Assembly (NCBI GenBank): GCA_946183175.1
Contig: CAMHBH010000037.1
Coordinates: 1-16,730, forward strand
Direction: 5' to 3'
Source: an uncultured Oscillibacter sp.
GTDB lineage: Bacteria > Bacillota > Clostridia > Oscillospirales > Oscillospiraceae
DNA: 16,730 nucleotides
The stretch's first letter is position 1. Every line of letters begins with the position of its first letter. Positions 15,715-16,730 of the stretch are shown here, in pieces. A program made the translations under genes and the position numbers. Under the pieces are notes generated by a model. It worked only from the letters and a program-made list of their open reading frames with translations, did not search any database and was not told where the DNA came from.

Positions 15715-16404
15715 TCAGATTACATAGTCGTCGTACTCGTCGACGCTGTGCATAGGCGCGGTGTGCATATCGAGTTTCTTTTCGAGTTCCGCGACGCGCG
15801 CGGCGAGGGCGGCGATACGTTCGAGGGTGGGGTTCTGTACGCTGGTATGGTCCACGTCGTCGGCGTAGAATACGGGTTCCCCGGCGCGGCGGACAATCTG
15901 GGCCGGGACGCCGACGGCAGTACAATTCGGCGGGACTTCGCGGAGTACGACGGCCCCCCCGGCGATACGGGCATTGTCGCCGACGCGGAACGGCCCGAGG
16001 ATTTTCGCGCCACAGCCGACGAGTACATTGTCTCCGAGGGTGGGGTGCCGCTTGCCCTTATCCTTCCCGGTACCCCCGAGCGTGACGCCCTGATAAAGTA
16101 AGCAGTCGTCGCCGATTTCGGTCGTCTCCCCGATAACGACGCCCATGCCGTGGTCGATGACGAGGCGGTGTCCGATGACGGCCCCGGGGTGGATTTCGAT
16201 TCCCGTCCAGAAGCGCGACCACTGCGACACACAGCGCGCAAGAAAGCGTAAGTCGTGGCGGTAGAGCCAGTGGGCGAGGCGGTGCCAGAGGATGGCGTGT
16301 ACCCCGGGGTACAGCAGGAAGATTTCGAGTTTGCTTCTTGCGGCGGGGTCGCGGCGCTGGTAGGCCGCGAGCAGTCCGCCGAGGCGGGTTACGCGTCTGT
16401 TCAT
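15715..16404 (-). CDS. cysE: Serine O-acetyltransferase (EpsC type)
   Basis: 229 residues; ATG at 16404 with AAAGGAGA seven to eight bases upstream. It acetylates L-serine with acetyl-CoA, the first step of cysteine synthesis. The short N-terminal helical part holds DPAARSKLEIFLLYPG (19-34); the left-handed beta-helix follows at about 68-170, with the catalytic pair in IDHGMGVVIGE (D84/H85), a second active-site His120 in GKRHPTLGD, and GVPAQIVRR near its end. A charged coiled-coil-like tail (about 192-214) and an acidic end follow. The compact N-terminus is that of the bacterial EpsC form. It is first in the operon with cysS, controlled by the T-box leader. Confidence 0.97.
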   Translation of the reverse strand: MNRRVTRLGGLLAAYQRRDPAARSKLEIFLLYPGVHAILWHRLAHWLYRHDLRFLARCVSQWSRFWTGIEIHPGAVIGHRLVIDHGMGVVIGETTEIGDDCLLYQGVTLGGTGKDKGKRHPTLGDNVLVGCGAKILGPFRVGDNARIAGGAVVLREVPPNCTAVGVPAQIVRRAGEPVFYADDVDHTSVQNPTLERIAALAARVAELEKKLDMHTAPMHSVDEYDDYVI

Positions 16405-16431
16405 AGTACGTCTCCTTTCTGGGGATTGCAG

Positions 16432-16655
16432 AAAAGCCGCCCCCCGTACAAGTACGAGAGGCGGCGTAAAACCGCGGTTCCACTCTCATTTCTCACTCAA
16501 AGTCCCCTGACGCGGGACGGTTCGGGGGAGTTCCACCCCGCGCTCCCGGACGCACTTCCCGGGGCCCCGCGCGCCTCCGCTTACAGCCTTCCGGCGGGGG
16601 CTCTCTGTGCGCGGGGGTATCCGGTACTCTTTCCGTTCTTCGCGCTGTTCATGCT
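16432..16655 (-). ncRNA. T-box leader, cysteine-specific, upstream of cysE-cysS
   Basis: The minus strand shows every T-box landmark in order. The loop-E AGTA is at 16628-16625, AGAGAG (AG bulge) at 16606-16601, and the distal GGCTGTAAGCGG at 16588-16577. The specifier strand GAAGTGCG has TGC (Cys) at 16554-16552. The T-box sequence AGTGGAACCGCGG is at 16484-16472. The terminator stem is 16465-16460 with 16441-16436, extended inward, followed by TTTT at 16435-16432. Stem I pairs CCGG and CCCCGCGC (after AGTA) with GCGCGGGG and CCGG (before GAAG), placing TGC as the specifier. Uncharged tRNA-Cys should stabilise the antiterminator and switch on cysE and cysS. Confidence 0.95.
16436..16465 (-). 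terminator. T-box intrinsic terminator
   Basis: On the minus strand GCCGCC (16465-16460) pairs with GGCGGC (16441-16436). The stem continues inward through CTCGTAC/GTACGGG with G-T wobbles to a tight loop, and four T follow (16435-16432). It competes with the antiterminator formed by the T-box sequence just upstream. Confidence 0.85.
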
Positions 16656-16661
16656 TACAGT

Positions 16662-16690
16662 ATATTAGCCAATCGGCGCGCCCGTGTCAA
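16662..16690 (-). promoter_or_regulatory. Sigma-A promoter of the cysE-cysS T-box transcript
   Basis: On the minus strand, a perfect TTGACA (16690-16685) and TAATAT (16667-16662) are separated by 17 bases. Transcription would start near 16655, giving a T-box leader of about 250 bases before cysE. Confidence 0.82.
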
Positions 16691-16710
16691 GGACTTTCCG
16701 AAAAGAATGT

Positions 16711-16730
16711 GGCCCCTACAGGGGTTCGTC
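16711..16730. repeat. Edge of a possible dispersed repeat
   Basis: CCCCTACAGGGG forms a perfect small palindrome (16713-16724). CCCCTACA is the complement of the TGTAGGGG found inside the MITE-like element near 12126-12133. The sequence is cut by the window edge, so this is only a hint. Confidence 0.25.

Overview
This window looks like chromosomal DNA from a motile, GC-rich member of the Bacillota. The support is strong AAGGAG-type ribosome binding sites, a cysteine T-box leader, a surface protein with S-layer homology (SLH) domains, a sigma-28-type promoter and Clostridia-style chemotaxis proteins. The class (Clostridia or Negativicutes) cannot be settled from the sequence alone.

Region 1 (minus strand, 6354 down to 1) is a four-gene cluster with gaps of 24, 4 and 3 bases. 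It encodes a FliK-like hook-length-control protein, a free-standing FlhB C-terminal-domain protein, a PilZ (c-di-GMP receptor type) protein, and a very long SLH surface protein with a beta-repeat zone and fibronectin/Ig-like modules that runs off the left edge. Region 2 (plus strand, 6640-11955) is a chemotaxis operon: cheA, a conserved-looking coiled-coil protein of unknown function, cheW, cheR and cheB, ending at a strong intrinsic terminator. A divergent control region lies between the two clusters. It has a sigma-28-like promoter towards cheA and a sigma-A-like promoter towards the fliK-like gene. A 268-base gap before cheW contains a possible H-type pseudoknot and a hairpin next to the ribosome binding site.

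Region 3 (11956-13165) holds an intergenic array of hairpins, a 180-base MITE-like element (imperfect 22-base terminal inverted repeats, flanked by 11-base direct repeats) and thiamine pyrophosphokinase (thiN) with its own sigma-A promoter and terminator. A membrane-anchored DUF4830-like protein follows.

Region 4 (minus strand, 16690 down to 13624) is a cysteine operon. A sigma-A promoter and a T-box leader with a TGC specifier control serine acetyltransferase (cysE) and cysteinyl-tRNA synthetase (cysS). A Uma2-family nuclease-like gene lies 23 bases after cysS and converges tail to tail on the DUF4830 gene.

The most unusual items are the MITE-like insertion just upstream of the thiN promoter, the adjoining hairpin array, the cheW-leader pseudoknot candidate, and the linkage of a PilZ protein to flagellar-export genes and a giant SLH adhesin-like protein.
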